Below, piece after piece: positions 12,490 through 26,800 of a stretch of 64,000 bases of DNA. Position numbers and translations under genes: made by a program. Source of the stretch: Rotaria sordida (taxonomy: Eukaryota > Rotifera > Eurotatoria > Philodinida > Philodinidae). How positions within the stretch are numbered: the stretch's first letter is position 1; each line of letters opens with the position of its first letter. A model generated the notes under the pieces. That model saw nothing but the letters and a program-made list of their open reading frames with translations, did not search any database and was not told the DNA's origin. The DNA lies in the NCBI GenBank assembly GCA_905250125.1, contig CAJNOL010000038.1, positions 124,001 to 188,000 on the forward strand, in the 5' to 3' direction.

Positions 12490-15400
12490 TTAAGCAAAAT
12501 ACATGACTTGAGCCGAATCAGGATGTACAGTTACTGCACGACTCAATTGAACTTGTTGTTGACCATTAGAATCACCATTCGATGATTGATGTGAACCTTC
12601 ATTACTAAAATATATCAAAATAAAAAAAAACAATTTATTATAAAAAAAAAAAAAAGAAGATATTCTTTTGATAATAAATTCTACCTTTCGGGTTCTCTTT
12701 CAATTAAATGATATCGTGCGCGAAATGCAACAAGATGAGCATAATAAGCTGGTGCTGGTATTGATACAGAACGTGTACATCGTACATATGTATGACATAA
12801 TTGATATGTTAATGCTTGAAGTTCATCAGCAGAAAAATGATTATCATCCCATAAAACATGATAATGTGATGGTCGAGATGTACCTTGTATACCAGCATGT
12901 GAACATAAATAAAAATCATATTCTGTTGGATGAGTTATTGCAACATCAACTGTTGTACCAGGTGGAATATTACCACTTTTACCACACTAAATAAAATATG
13001 TATATTTTATATTTAATGATTGTTTTTTTTTCTTTGTAAATGAGAAAATAAATAGATTAATCGATGTTTCATTTTCTTTTACTCTTCTTAGAAAATAAAG
13101 ATGAAAAATTTCCTTTCTTTTTTTTCTATAATAATAAAACTCATCGAACAACTTAAAATAATGATGCACATTAATACATTTCAAGATATAATATCAATAA
13201 ATATATAAATACTATTGATATCTTCTCTATGATTAGTTTATATTATTTTCTTTATTTAAATATTGAAAAACAAAAAATAGCATTTCTATTCTCTCGTATA
13301 AAAATAAACAATATATATCAAACAGTTCAAAGGTCATTCAGTAGCCTTCATTTGTCAATAACATAAGATAGAAAGCTATGAGTGTCATAGTTCAGACCAT
13401 TGCATGATTTAATAATGTCGGTTAATGACCGAATTATCAGTTAATAGGCTTCCGAAAAGTATTAATAACACAGAAATGTAATTCAAAGAATTGCTCAAGA
13501 TTCATATGCTCACAACTTCACTGTCAAATATTGCATCTATAACTTTTAAACTTCTATGAAATTCACAGATCTCTCTACCTAAACAAAGATTGTCAGATGA
13601 TTTTTAAGGCTACTACTATATATTTATGAAAGAAAATCAAACAAATAATCTTTACCTGCTCTTTTTTATCAGCACAGAAAAGACGTGTATGATGACGTTT
13701 TTGTACTACAATAAATGTAATACCCGGTTGATAAGATGCTTCAAGACGAACACATGCTTCACGTACAGCCATTAATTCATGTGCAAGTACATGTGCAAAT
13801 TGTCCTTCACTAACACCATCACGATATAAAATAATACGTGCCGGTTTAAAACGTGTTGATTTATAAAATTGTATAAGTAATTCTCTAACCATAGTTGATA
13901 ATTCAGCAATAACTTCATGACGATGCATTTGTATACGTACAGTAGCTGCATATCGTGATGGATGTGCATCCATTGAACCAACAACCTATTTTATTTGAAA
14001 AAAAAAAATTTTTTTTTATTTTGTTTTATATAATAATAATAATAACAAAAATATTTACAGCAGCTATAGATGGTTTTGAACGATCACCTGCTGGTGGATG
14101 TGTTACATCAGCACCAATAAATATAACTGGTTCACGAAAAACACTTATTGGTCTTACACTTGGTACAAGTATATTATTAACACCACCTAATTTAACATTT
14201 ATTTTTAAACATAAATTTGATAATGTTTGTGGTGTTGTTTTATTAACATTTTTAGCTTGTACACATTGTGTTGCTAAACCAATTAATGTATCACCAACAC
14301 GTTTAACTTCAGCATAAACAGGTGTTTTACCAGGTAAAACAACAACAATTAATTGTAAACCATTATATGTTGTTTTAAGAAATTTAAACATTGGTTCAAC
14401 TTGTTCAATACCAGTTGCATATTTGCAAAAACATGGTTGACCAACAATTGGCATACCAGCATCATTTGATATACGTTGTAATTGTTGTGTAAATGTTCGA
14501 AGTGATGCTTCATTACAATTACGTTGTGGTGCAAAACATGCTATTGCCCATGTACGAATTTCAATACCTGTATGAAATTGTTTACCACGCATATCCCATA
14601 CACCTTGATTGGGTGTAACAACAACTTTTGTCTAAAGAAAAAAAAAACCAATTTATTTAAAACGAAATGAGAAAATAAAGATACTTACACGACCACCGTA
14701 TTGAATTTTAGGTGCTGTTAATACACGACCCATGACTTCTGTCATATTAGTTAAAATATTAATACCAAAATGAGTTACATATACATCATTATTAAATTCA
14801 GCTTTGCGTACCTAAACAATTATTAGATTTTTACATAATGATTTTGATACAAAAAAAAAAAGAAAATTTCAGAACTATCATTCACGTGACTATTCGATAG
14901 AGGTCGTGAATCCGATAGACTCTAGTCGTTTTAAGAAATGTGTAGAGTGTATGATAATCATCAAATACAAAAACCTATCTCGTATCGTCGAAACAACTAT
15001 TCAATACCGATTACAAACAATTATATTGCATCGTTTGAACTGTTTGAGAATATTAATAAAATAAGATGTTGTCAGAAAAGTTGATCACGCTCATATTTTA
15101 CGAGTCTAAATATGACAATTTATCATCAGTCTTAAATAGAGTGTTTGCACTAGTTGACACGTGCACATATTGACTAACGATGAATTAAACTCAGTTTTTT
15201 TTTTTATTGATTATGATACAATCGATCGTCTGACATATGTCATATTCGAGAGAATATCAAGAAATTATAGAATGTAAATTTTGACGAACCACTAAATTCA
15301 ATCTAATTATAAGACTTTGTCGTTGTGTTTAAATTTCGAATTTCTCTCTCCTATACAAAAATGTTCATGTGCGTGAGATTTATTCTCTTTCGAGATTTCA

Positions 15401-18400
15401 TGTTTACAACAAAACAAAAAAAAACGTGATTGTGATAGACATTTTTATTTTAATACTATTCCGATATCTATAAATCTAAATAAAAAAAACAAAAAAAACT
15501 TACTAAATTATTAATTTCTTTTTCTCGATCAGGTGCTGAACGTGCTGTAGCCTAAAATATAATCAAAAACAAAAAAAAACATTGATTAATAACAAAAAAA
15601 TAAAAATTTATAGAAAAAAAAAATGAAATAAATTAATAAGAAAAAATAAAAATTTGCATAACAAAGAAGATAAAAGAGACGTGCTACTTGCTGGTTAAAA
15701 ATTATCCGAATGTTTCTTAAGATTTTCATTATCAACATTCGTTCCTATCTATGTTATTGTCATTAACAAAATATATATATATATCAGTAAAAAAAAAAAG
15801 ACTTAGCTAAGTAAAATGTTTCGGTTTTATATATTCATCCCAAACAAACAGCGGTTATATTTGCGCATGTGCTTAAATGTTTTTATTACTTCGGCAAAAA
15901 AGTCTGTTCGCGCGCACAAATAAAGACACAAATAATAGTGCACACGTGTATATTGTTGTGTAAAGTTTTTTTTTTACCTGACGTGAATCTTGTTGACTCT
16001 ATAATAACATATAGATAGGAACGATCTCATATTAGATATATTTATTTAGAAGTTCATTCAAAAGAAAAGAAACATGCTTATCGATGAGAAAAAAAAAATA
16101 TATCACTCTACCTCACTCGACTACAAATGTATGTGTATATTTGACATAGTAAAATGTCTTATTTAGACAAAAAACAAAATAAGAATTTAATTAAATGCAT
16201 ACCTTAATCATTGTTGATGTTTGCATATCAGTTAATTTTTTAATACATCGTTGTCCGGGAACAATATTACAAACCTATAAGAATTCTTATTTTTTGTTTT
16301 AAGAAAAGAAAAATTATTTTGTTAGAAAATTTATACTTCAAGTGGTAAATAAGTATGTTTTTGTTCTTGACCAACTTGTAAACATGGTAAATGTGGATAT
16401 TGTAATTTCATACGATGTTTTTCATAGAAATATTTAGCAACAGTACATTCAACTGTTTGACCACTTTCAAGTTGAAGAGGAAATCTGAATTTTACATTAA
16501 ACAAAAAAAAAATCATTTTTTTTTTCTTTTATTAGTTCATTATTAACTTACGTTTGATATTGCGCAGGTTTTCGTGTTACATTACAAACACGATATTTAC
16601 GTTTCATATTACCACAATGTGTTATTTCAATTTTAAGACCTAAAAATTAATATGAAGTTTTTCATCTATTTTATGATTAATAAACTTAGCAGATTCAAAC
16701 ATATGCTTAAAAAATGCTATATATTTAGCTGTATCCTATGTAAAATACGTATAGGATGTTCCTGAACGCTTTATTTAAGGATATCTCATTATCAATCAAC
16801 TTTTTTATGAAAGAAAAAAAGGTTTTTTTTTTAAAATTATTGGTCTGCTGATCTTTAGTTTTTTTTTTTATTCGAAGAACAAAAAATAAAATGAAATACG
16901 CACATCAAAACAGTGTTTAGTACCCGTAATAAAATTTTCAGCTTGATCGAACATAACATCTCGGAGAAATACCAGAGCGAAAATTGAAACCATTATGATC
17001 CCAGTATCTCATAGAAGACAGCATCCGGAAACATTAATTCTATGCATGCCTAATAATTTTCAATGATCCGTTCTCCAGACATGGAAATAGCCTTAATTTC
17101 ACTATGCTCGTGCAAATAGGTTTAAGGATAACAGTATGAAAATTCTTTTTACCTCGGTGGTGACATCTATATTTGACTATAAAGTTTTCATTTTTAACGA
17201 AAAATATTTATTTATTTATTTTTTGTTCAAACCTTTAATTTCTTTCGTAAATTTAACTCGTTGTGCATCATTTAATGGACGTCGTTGTTCTTGAATATCT
17301 CGTATATCAAGTACTTCACACATAAAATCAATAACAGGTTGTGATTTATAAAAAGCTGTAGCACTAACTAAAAAACAAAAAGAAATAAATATATAATTCT
17401 AAATTATTACAATTAAACAATATTAACCATCAATATTTAATGACATTCGCCAATATGATGGTCGGACAGATTGATGAAAACCAAACCATACTTCACGACC
17501 ACCCCCCAACGGATTATATTGAACATCAGGTGGTGAAAAAAATGAACGACCAACTGGTGTATATCTAAACGAGTAAAAAAAAACAATATCAATGAATTTT
17601 CTTCATTTTGTAATAAAATAAATAAAGTCAATATAAAAAGCTCAAAAAAAAAAAACTTACTACCTATAAATTCTTAATAAATATTAAATAAACATATTTT
17701 ACATACAAAATTTAAATTTATTATTTAATTACTTACTTCATACTTGGTAAATGTCGCATAATAACATCAAGTGCTGAAACAGCTTCATTTGGTACAGGTG
17801 GACCTTGTCCTTGTAAAGCTTCTTGTAAACTAACTAGACTAACTTGTGCAACCCATTTAATTTGTACTTTAAAACAACGATCACGTCCTTCACCAGGTCC
17901 AGGTAATGTTACTTCAAGTTCAATACGTTCACGACCAAATGGTAATGGATCTTTTGTATATAAATTTCTTTTACCATCAAATGCTGGATGTTGAGTATTA
18001 AATATATTTTGAAATTTATTAACCATTGTATCAATTATTTCACGATTAACACGTTTAGGACATTTATCTGGTTGTATATTAAGATCATAATGTTGTATAA
18101 GTATAGGTGGTATACGTATTGAAAAATGATTTGCGCGTAATTTAATTGAACGGCCTTCACGACCAAAATCTGGTCGTGGTGGTGGTGATAAATCAAGTGG
18201 AGGATTAAGCATTGTCATTATACCTGTACCAGGTGGTGTTGATGGCATTGATGTCATATGAGGTGGTGGTGGAAGACCAATTGCATTTGTTGTTGATGAG
18301 CTTGATGAACTTGTACTTGTATTAATAATAGTTGTACCATTCATTGATTCATTTCCATGTAATGATGATGATAATGGTGGTTGACCAATAGGTGGAAGAA

Positions 18401-18404
18401 ACAT
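12490..18404 (-). CDS. AGO: Argonaute, AGO subfamily, slicer-competent (919 aa, 13 exons)
   Basis: Small-RNA-guided endonuclease of the miRNA/siRNA pathway, the core of RISC. Exons: 18404-17737, 17564-17428, 17367-17233, 16639-16552, 16484-16337, 16274-16203, 15998-15978, 15551-15504, 14811-14689, 14631-14059, 13985-13656, 12986-12685, 12604-12490; 2760 nt, phases consistent throughout. A disordered Ser/Pro-rich leader (1-75) is followed by the N domain, PAZ (about 255-390), MID (about 465-610) and PIWI (about 610-890). The DEDH tetrad is complete: Asp about 655 in [11 protein letters not shown], Glu about 695 in HRHEVIAEL, Asp about 727 in YRDGVSEGQ, His about 822 in [12 protein letters not shown]. 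The ending MYFA is the conserved AGO-clade C-terminus, so it is not Piwi. Exon 7 is a 21-nt microexon. The longest introns are 14812-15503 and 16640-17232. The start is the only ATG in the open first exon; a non-coding upstream exon cannot be excluded. Confidence 0.97.
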
Positions 18405-20811
18405 TGTAAATAAAAAAATTTGATTATAGATATTTTTGAAACGAGATTTGTCAATAAAATGCTCAAATGAGACAAGTTTGTTTTTCGTTTTTTCGTTTTT
18501 TTTTTTTTATTGAAATAATAATACAAGATTCACATTTGACGAACTATTAAAGATAAAAATAAAATTATGAAGATAATAATGAGTTAAGATTATAATGAAA
18601 AATATTAAAAAAAGAAAAATAAAAAAAAAACAACACACATTTGATCATGATGATGATGGAGGCAGCCAACACATAAGCACACAAAATAGAATAGAATACA
18701 ATGGCCGAAGCCATTAATGGTGATTTATTCTCTCCACATGCATTTTTATCTTTGTTTAAATAAAAAATTTCAATATGGAAAGATTTATTAGAAAAAATAT
18801 GTTAGAAAAATATCGAGAAAGATTTTTTTGAAAAAAAAAGAAAAGAAAAATTAAAAAAGAAAATGAAAAAATGAATTTATTTTCATAGATGGCGCTAGTA
18901 TTGTCACGCGATTAATATTGACAATAGGTGTTTGTTAGAACAGATGGTGAAGTCATCTTCGGGCAATAGCACATCATCTTTACTTTTAGTCACATCTTCA
19001 TACTGATTGGTGTGATTTACATACATAGCGCTGCTTGTGAATGAGGGCACTGTAATTACAATGAAGATGTTTCAGATGAACTAGAATGATTTGATTTTTT
19101 GTTAGTTTACAGCCTATAATTTCTAGTATATTAGTAAAAAAATTTTCACGTTTATTCCATTGATGTATTTAGTTAATATTAACGATACAATCATGATATC
19201 GCGTTTTTCGTCTTATATTGAGAAACTATTGCATGCCTATTGTAAAGTGACATTTTCTTTATAATGCATAATTCAATACAATAAATTGTCTTTTAGGTAA
19301 AACGTAATTTTTTATGGTAGCTTTCCTTCAATTGAGGGTTAAAGAAACAATGTTTTTTTGACCTGAACATGACATTTTCAGCAGAAACCATCTTTTGTAC
19401 ATATAATAGTCAGTCAGTTTTATTATTCAATGTATCAATAGAGCGAATACTAAAAACTGTATGATATATTCTATTTGAATAGATATTTCATATTGGAAAA
19501 TTTAAGTTAAAATATCCTTATTACCTTATGAATAGCAGAAGTAAAAAGCTTACTGTAATTCCACTAATAGCCTAAGTGCAGATTTTATCAAAAGGATAGC
19601 TAATTTTTGCACATGGCGTCTATGCACGAATAAATGAGATACGGCCAAAAAATGGTAGGCCCTTGGAAGCAGGAATCTGATGATTGGATTCTATGGTCGA
19701 ATTTATCCAGTTACGCCCGACACCGACTGTAACTGGATAGAGCCGACAATGAGATACGATTATTGGATTTTTGCTTCCAAGTTTCTACGATTTTTTTGCC
19801 GGAAGTTCACGGATTTGGATACTGAAATCATTGACCTGGATGTAGGCATTGGATAAAATTTAGAATAACACGCCATGTTAAGTTTTATTTCATATATCTT
19901 TGTCTGATGAGATATATATCTAATCTTTTACTGATACTACGGTTACTATTTATAACGTAACAAGTATATATATATATATAACTTAAGTGGTATAATTGGT
20001 TTTAATTTCATACATGAGAATATTGTACAGAAAAAGATTTTCTACAAACTAGACGACCAACATAATTTTTCAATATGAAATATTTATTCAAATAGAATAT
20101 CTTATGCCATTTTTGTAGTATTCTTTCTATTGGTATATTGAGCAATAAAATTAACTAAACATTATATAGGAAAACTTCCATAAAAAGTACTTCTGACCTA
20201 GATCACAATTTATTCTATTGAATTATGTATTATAAAAAAAATGTCAACTTACAATAGGCATGCATCAGATTGCAAAAATATGTTGTTAGCTAATTTTGGA
20301 AGAATGAAAAAAAAAAACAGCTTGCAATAATTATATTATAAATAAAAGTTAACCAGAATAATCAATTGACCTGACATTTTTTTATTAGTCTACTCAAGAC
20401 TATGACCTGTAATTTGACGAAAACCAGATCATTCTAGTTCATCTAGATTTAGAGATATACACAAAATAAAATAAAATAATCTATTGATTGGATATGACAA
20501 ATAGAATTTTCTTTCTCTGTTATTTGTAACTAATCAAAGAAGTTATTTATGATGAATAGAGAATTTCATTAAATATTTATATCGATTATTTTGTTCAATT
20601 TTTTCTAATGGACAATTCCTTATAGAGATTCAAAAGGTCAATGTTTTATACAAATTTTCTCTTCGAGAAGGGTCAGCTCGACCTTCAAAGGAACACTGCT
20701 CCCATATTGGATAGAGCATTGCAAAAGATCACGATTAATATCAACAAATAAGTCAATTGTAAATTAAAATAGAGTTTCTCAATTTATAGAAGAAATCTTT
20801 TATTTTTTGAT
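18405..20811. other. Gene-free interval with a fold-back element
   Basis: This is the upstream region of Argonaute (from 18405) and the downstream region of the Trx-NDK-PLAT gene (up to 20811). The only structure I can support is the inverted-repeat element at 19070-20447. No exon is visible. Confidence 0.65.
19070..20447. mobile_element. Long fold-back element, about 1.4 kb
   Basis: The left end (19072-19090, TCAGATGAACTAGAATGAT) recurs inverted at 20429-20446. Further inward matches follow in order: TATTGCATGCCTATTGTAA near 19228 with its inverse near 20253, and ATTCTATTTGAATAGATATTTCATATTG near 19468 with its inverse near 20072. Near the centre a second, stronger inverted repeat (about 19655-19785) carries the block GTAACTGGATA on both sides. 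Arms are hundreds of bases long and diverged by substitutions and indels. No ORF of note lies inside, so it is probably a non-autonomous DNA element. Confidence 0.7.
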
Positions 20812-23800
20812 TTATTTATTATATTCTTCTAAATCTCGTTTGTCAATAACAATTTTTCCTGTTTCATTCGTATAAAATTTTTTGATTTCTTCCAATTGAT
20901 TTTCAATTTGTTGGATATTCATATTTGTTATTTTTGTATTGATATTTTGAAGATCATCGAATGATGTTTGAAGAGGATTTTTAAAATTTTCATTTGATAA
21001 TTTTGTTCGAATTGAATCTAATTGAATAATAATTGTTTCAATATTATCTCTGTTTGAACAAGAAAACCATTTTGAATTTTTAAATCTTAACAAATACTTT
21101 TTATATAGAAAAAGAATTTTGATTTATTAAATTTTTCCTACTGAAATATTTGTTGTGTATCATCAATTATAATAAGAATAAAACGAGGTAACCAACGTGT
21201 TATTTGATCAGGTGAACCTTGAATTAAAAAATAGATTATTTTTCTTATTGAATTTGTTTTCCTTTTTCGACATACGAATAAGAAGACGAATTGTATTGAT
21301 CTAGAAAAGAATCAAATAAGAGTGAGCCAAAAGTTTCCTAAGAAAAATTTTTGCTTTTTTTTAGCTTCTTTGAAAGTGTTTCCAATGAATCAAAAGTTAT
21401 AGATTAGGATTAGAATTTCGTTCTGTTTCTAAGTATTGAACTTAGAAACTATTCGAGTTTTCTTATCTTTTGACTGGGCATTTCAATTTTCATTTTTCCT
21501 TAATTCTCGTATTTGAAAAATAGACTTTTGGGGTGAAAACCGTTTTGGAAAGAAAGAAGTTCTCGATAAAGTGTCTATCACTTCATTTGGATAAAAGCTA
21601 CAACTCAGTTCAATATAGCATTTTGTATAGAAGTGTTTGCTTTGACAAAGCGACCGACACAGATAATTTTTAGCACTTTCGAAAAGAAACTTATAGAGGT
21701 TAACAAATGTCTACCAGTTCACCATTCAATTTGATTCTTAAAGATTTTTAAAAATTCTCTGACTTTTCTCGAATAAAAATATATACTATTTCTAATCTCA
21801 TATTCAAAGAGAACATAGAATTTCTGATCCTCGTCCATACTTTGTAGTTTGTCTGAGACACTTTCAAACAGGAGAAAATGATTGAACATTTGTACCAGAA
21901 ACTTTAGCTCATACGTTTCGTTCAAAATAATGTTTTGAGTCATTGAAAAATTTTTCTCACTGCTCTCGAACAAAAGCAGAGACGAAATTTCTAAGTCTAC
22001 ATTTGGAAAGTACACAAAATGTTGATCATAACTCATAGTTTTTCATTTATCGGAAACATTTTTTCATAGAAGTTAAAAATAAAAAGAAAAAAGATTTTCT
22101 CTCGAAACATTTTGGTTCACTTGTTAAAATAAAATTCATATGCTCAATTTTTCAAAACATCATACATTTTCAATTCTTGTTCCAAATGCTTGAAATTTTC
22201 CTAAAACATTCTTTTCTAAATTTTCACGAATTGCAAATTGACTATTCAATCGCATATAATTTGTTGATATTGTCTCATTTATTAAATTAATAAAAATATT
22301 TGGTTTATTCATATCAGATTGAAAATCTTCAGTCAAAATATATATTGTATAGGATGATTCTATTAAGAACAAGAAGAAAAAAAAAGATGCATTTAATACA
22401 ATAAGTAATAAAAATTTGAATTTCAATCTTTTACCATATTCATGAGTTGAGGCTATTATTGTATTAGATATCGGTTGTGGTATAGCTGTATGTTGATTCT
22501 TTATGTTTCGATTTACTACTATAGAAATAGATTGTAGAATATGAAGATTTTAAAAATGACTTATTCGATATATTTATGGTGAAAAATAATTTTATTTTAT
22601 TTTTTTTAATAAACAAAGACATATTATTCAACATGCTTCTGGAATATGAAGATATTGAGAGAGGGAGAGGAACAATAGAGATTTCAATGTTGTTATTTTT
22701 AGTTACACAGTTAACACTGTTCCAATGCAGTAACATCCATATCACCTAATACAGTTGATAGTGTACTCGGTCTTATGTCTGGATGAGACATGTCATTGAA
22801 CCAAATCAATATTCTGCTAAATAAAACTTGCAAAACATTAAGATAATAAAGATTCCTGATTCTTATCAGTTGCAAGGCATAAAAAGTTTGGATCAGGCGG
22901 TTCGAAAGAAAAATCTCTGTGTCGGACTGGACGGCTCATTGCGAGGCCTGGCTCGTGTATGATTAGAGTTGTGTACAATCAACTTTTCATAATTCTGATT
23001 GTATGAAATGTTCTTATTCTAAATATTTAATAAGTTACATTTCTATCTTATGGTAATATATATGAGAATTCTTTTTTTCGTTATGTAATCATTGATGGAA
23101 GCTCAATCTGTCCTATGAATTTTGAGTGTTTTGAAAAATTTTCAACCTATTAGCGAGTTGAGATGCAAACTATTTGTATAGAAAAAATTGAATCCTTCTT
23201 CTTTAGACTATTTTACAAATGATCGAGTTTCGTCTGACAAATTAGTTTAATTATGTAATTTAATTTCTTTTTTTTCTAATGATTAATCTCAAATTTCATT
23301 GTCTTAATCAATCTGAAATATCTTTAAAAATAAAAGATTTAATCATCCAAATTATTTCTTTTTATTATTATGATCATCTTACATTTGATAGGCTTTCGTA
23401 TTTGAATTTCAACTAATGGTACACCATCTATTCGTTTTGAATTTAACCATTTATTAATCTTATATCTAAATCAATAACATAAATATTTGATTGAAACAAA
23501 AAAAAAAAGAGAATGAAATTTCTACATTTCACTCTGATATTGTTTAGATGGTATATGAATTGATATGGATTGAACAAACCACCCTTGTTCAGCAGTAAGA
23601 TTTTCATGACCTAAGATCAATTTATCAATCTAAGAAAAACAAAAGAAATTTCTTTTTTTCTATTTAATATAATTCAAAATATTATTTCAATATACTTCAC
23701 CAATATCAATATCATATAAAATAAATAAATCATGATTATCAGATTCAAATGGAAATGATTCATTTTCAGCTATTTCAAGATATTTATTAATAATTGAACC

Positions 23801-26800
23801 TCTTGTTCCATTGATTGTTATCCATACAGGTGAACATGTTGCTGCGTCATACATTGAACCGGTTACAATATAAATTTCATATCGAATAACTACACAATAA
23901 GAGATTCATATTAATATTTTTTACATACCATTCGATCGATTTTCTAATAGATCTATTCATAAAATAAATAGTAAATTTAATATTATCAAAAAAAAAACAA
24001 AAACGTAAAATAATAATCGAACTTTCATTCGATGATATTTTGTGTATATCTGATGAAAGTGTTATTTTAGTTTTTCCATCAAAATAATCTATTGAAAGCC
24101 ATCGATGAACAGAAAAACTTAAAGAATATTTAAAAAAAAAATATATTTTTCTCGTTTTTTAAAATCGAATACATACAAATATTCTTGTTTATTCGATAAA
24201 AGTTTAATAATAACAAAATCAACAAACCAAGCAGGTGCAGAATTTTCATTATTATGTTCAAGTACAATATATTCAATATCATTAAGTTGTTCATCAACTT
24301 GAACAAGAAATATATCACGATATCGATTTTGAAATGGTATTCGATTTGTTAATGATTTACGAAGTTGAAATGCATAAACACCTTGTGAACCCGATAAAAG
24401 AATACTACAAACAAATTTTAATACGATTTCGAAAATAAATGTTCAAGTACAAGACAGCACACTTTGTGCAATTGAACAGTAGTGATGGAAGTACTCTTTA
24501 TAAGCAGTAATATTTATCAAGGATCGAGTGATGGGGAAAATGAACAACAAGAAACAACTGAGAGTAGCCAATAAATAGTTAAAATCTTGATTCTTTACTT
24601 GTCTATGCACACGGAAGGTGCTAGGTTTTGGTGGAAAAAACTCGAGTTTGAATCTACGAAAATGTGGATTTACAACTCCTTAATACACATCGAAGACTAA
24701 TACTATCGTCATATATAATAACAAGTAGCTCTTATCAAAACTTTATTATTATGATATTGATAAAATATCACAGAAAAAATCGAGCATTATCTTTACTACC
24801 ACCGCTGATAAAGAGAAAGTTTCTTCAAGCTTTCGATATGGAAATAAGATACCTTCACTACTGCTTTTGGATTACCCTAAACAGATCATCGACTCTGTTC
24901 ATTTCATTATAAATGTAGTGAAAAGTTTTTTTTATCTTTCTTTTGCTTATTTTTGTGTTTTAGAAAATTTTTTCTTTTGTTAAAAATATTAATAAAACAA
25001 AAATAATTACAAAATCATACCTGCAATCAGCTGATGTACTTGCATATTTAGCACTACCGGTTTGTATAATAATAGCACAATTACCATTAGTCGTAGTCTC
25101 GATATCTACAAATGTAAGAAAATCTTTAGAAATAATCAGGGATGTCTCGAGAATGCTTGAACTAAGAGGAAGAGTCGATGATTTAGGAAGTTGATTAGAA
25201 GATTTTTACTAAAATTGACTGGATTTTGTGACGGGAGAGATGAGTTTTTTTTCAAGATTGTGGATCATCCACTGCTCGAAATACTTCTAGGAATAATAAA
25301 AACTGACAATATACCTTTAATATCCGTTACTGGATAACCAATTCTAGCTTTTTCTTCATCGATTAATTCATTGATATCAAATCTAGATTAATATATTTAG
25401 TTTAATATTAAATGAATGGAAATTTATTTTACTTAAATATCTTATTTCGATATGGAATTGTAACTTCGATATTTGTTAAATACCAATTATCTGGAAAACC
25501 TCGTCCATCATGTGAAAATTTTACCATTTTTGGCTTTTATAAAAAAAAAAAAGTAAATAAAATTCTTTTCATTTGATTAAATTTATTCACTTACAACACC
25601 AATATCTTGATCAATAAAATGAAATATATCAATTTGATTCGATTGTAAAGGATGAATAGTATTATCAGCATATTGAAGAAGAAATTTTTTTGTTTCATTT
25701 TTTTTACCAATTAATGTAAGAAAAACAGCTGATTCTTCATTTTCATTATCATTTGTACGAGTATGTACAGCTAATTCATACATGATTTCTTCATGAAAAA
25801 AAAAAAATGAAATTTTAACTTAATTTTCTTTTATAATTTTTTTGTTTACCATGTGATTCAAGATGATATAAATCATTTTCATTATGAATTAATAAATCAT
25901 TCAAAATAATCGAATCATCTAAATGAACATAGAATAGTTAATAAAAAAAAGAAATAATGAAAACAAACTTGATAAAACATTCGAATGAAATGGTATTGGT
26001 TTACTTTTAATAAATTCATAATCAGGAAAAAGTAATCGAATTTCTTCACGTGCATGTTTATTATTTGATGATGCATGTAAACCATTACGCATTATATCCA
26101 AACCATAAATTGCTCGAATTCTTTAATTAATTAAAAAATTATAATTTAGATTTTAAATAAAAATAATTTACGATTCTGGTGCATCGGTCTTTGCACGTAC
26201 AGGATCAACAGGACCCATTATTTCACGTAAAGCTTGAACTATAAATGTAAATTTTAATTATTATTGATTAAGAGAGTCATCCACAAAAGACTTCAAGGGA
26301 AAAATCGTATTTTTTGATTCCTCCTCCCTGTCCGGTTTTGACTGATCCAATTTCCAAAACTTTTTTTTTAGCAAGAGCTTATTTGCTGAAATATACTGCT
26401 ATCTCTATTAAACAACTGATAAAGATGATACGGTACCAAATCGAATTGCAGGACACTAGTCCGAATATCGAGATACATCTGATCCCTCGTGCTTTTTCCT
26501 AGATGGTCTTTATGAATGGTTCCTTGGCATTCTTTTTTGTAATTGATTTTCAAATAGGAATAAATAAAATATGATTATTCGAAAACTTAGTCAAGTTGTT
26601 CATTCGTTCTTACCAGCATCTTCTCGTGCAAGAATTATAACTTCACAAACATCACTATGAAATAGATGATTATTAAAAACAACAAAAAATATTGATATTT
26701 CTATCTACCTGCTCATAAATTGAATAAAATCATTAAACCAAGGTAAACCTTGATGTCGAGCATAGAATTGAGTAAGAATATCTTTTGTTAAATGTCTTGT

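Noticed and set aside
11053..12497. Cluster of overlapping small ORFs on both strands
   Set aside because: They translate homopolymer, CA and GA runs into Cys/Val, His/Thr or Lys/Arg strings, with no splice support.
14812..15503. Fold-back element in the long Argonaute intron
   Set aside because: Searched for inverted arms as in other long introns; none were visible beyond short chance matches.
22464..22745. 93-aa minus-strand frame overlapping exon 27 of the fusion gene
   Set aside because: It reads the exon in another frame; the in-phase reading (VNRNIKNQ...) links PLAT3 to PLAT4 correctly.
24405..25020. Possible fold-back element in the intron between exons 21 and 22 of the fusion gene
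   Set aside because: Only a short imperfect inverted match (CAGTAGTGATGG against CAGTAGTGAAGG) is visible, not enough to call an element. The 24664-24912 plus-strand ORF there has no recognisable content.
25850..26120. Reading the NDK part and the PLAT part as two adjacent genes
   Set aside because: The exons on both sides join in phase across a 50-nt intron, with no stop, no ATG-led upstream exon and no space for a promoter. Kept as one gene, though transcript evidence would settle it.
26239..26613. Insertion in the intron between exons 14 and 15
   Set aside because: The intron is longer than average and locally GC-richer, but I could not find convincing inverted or direct ends.
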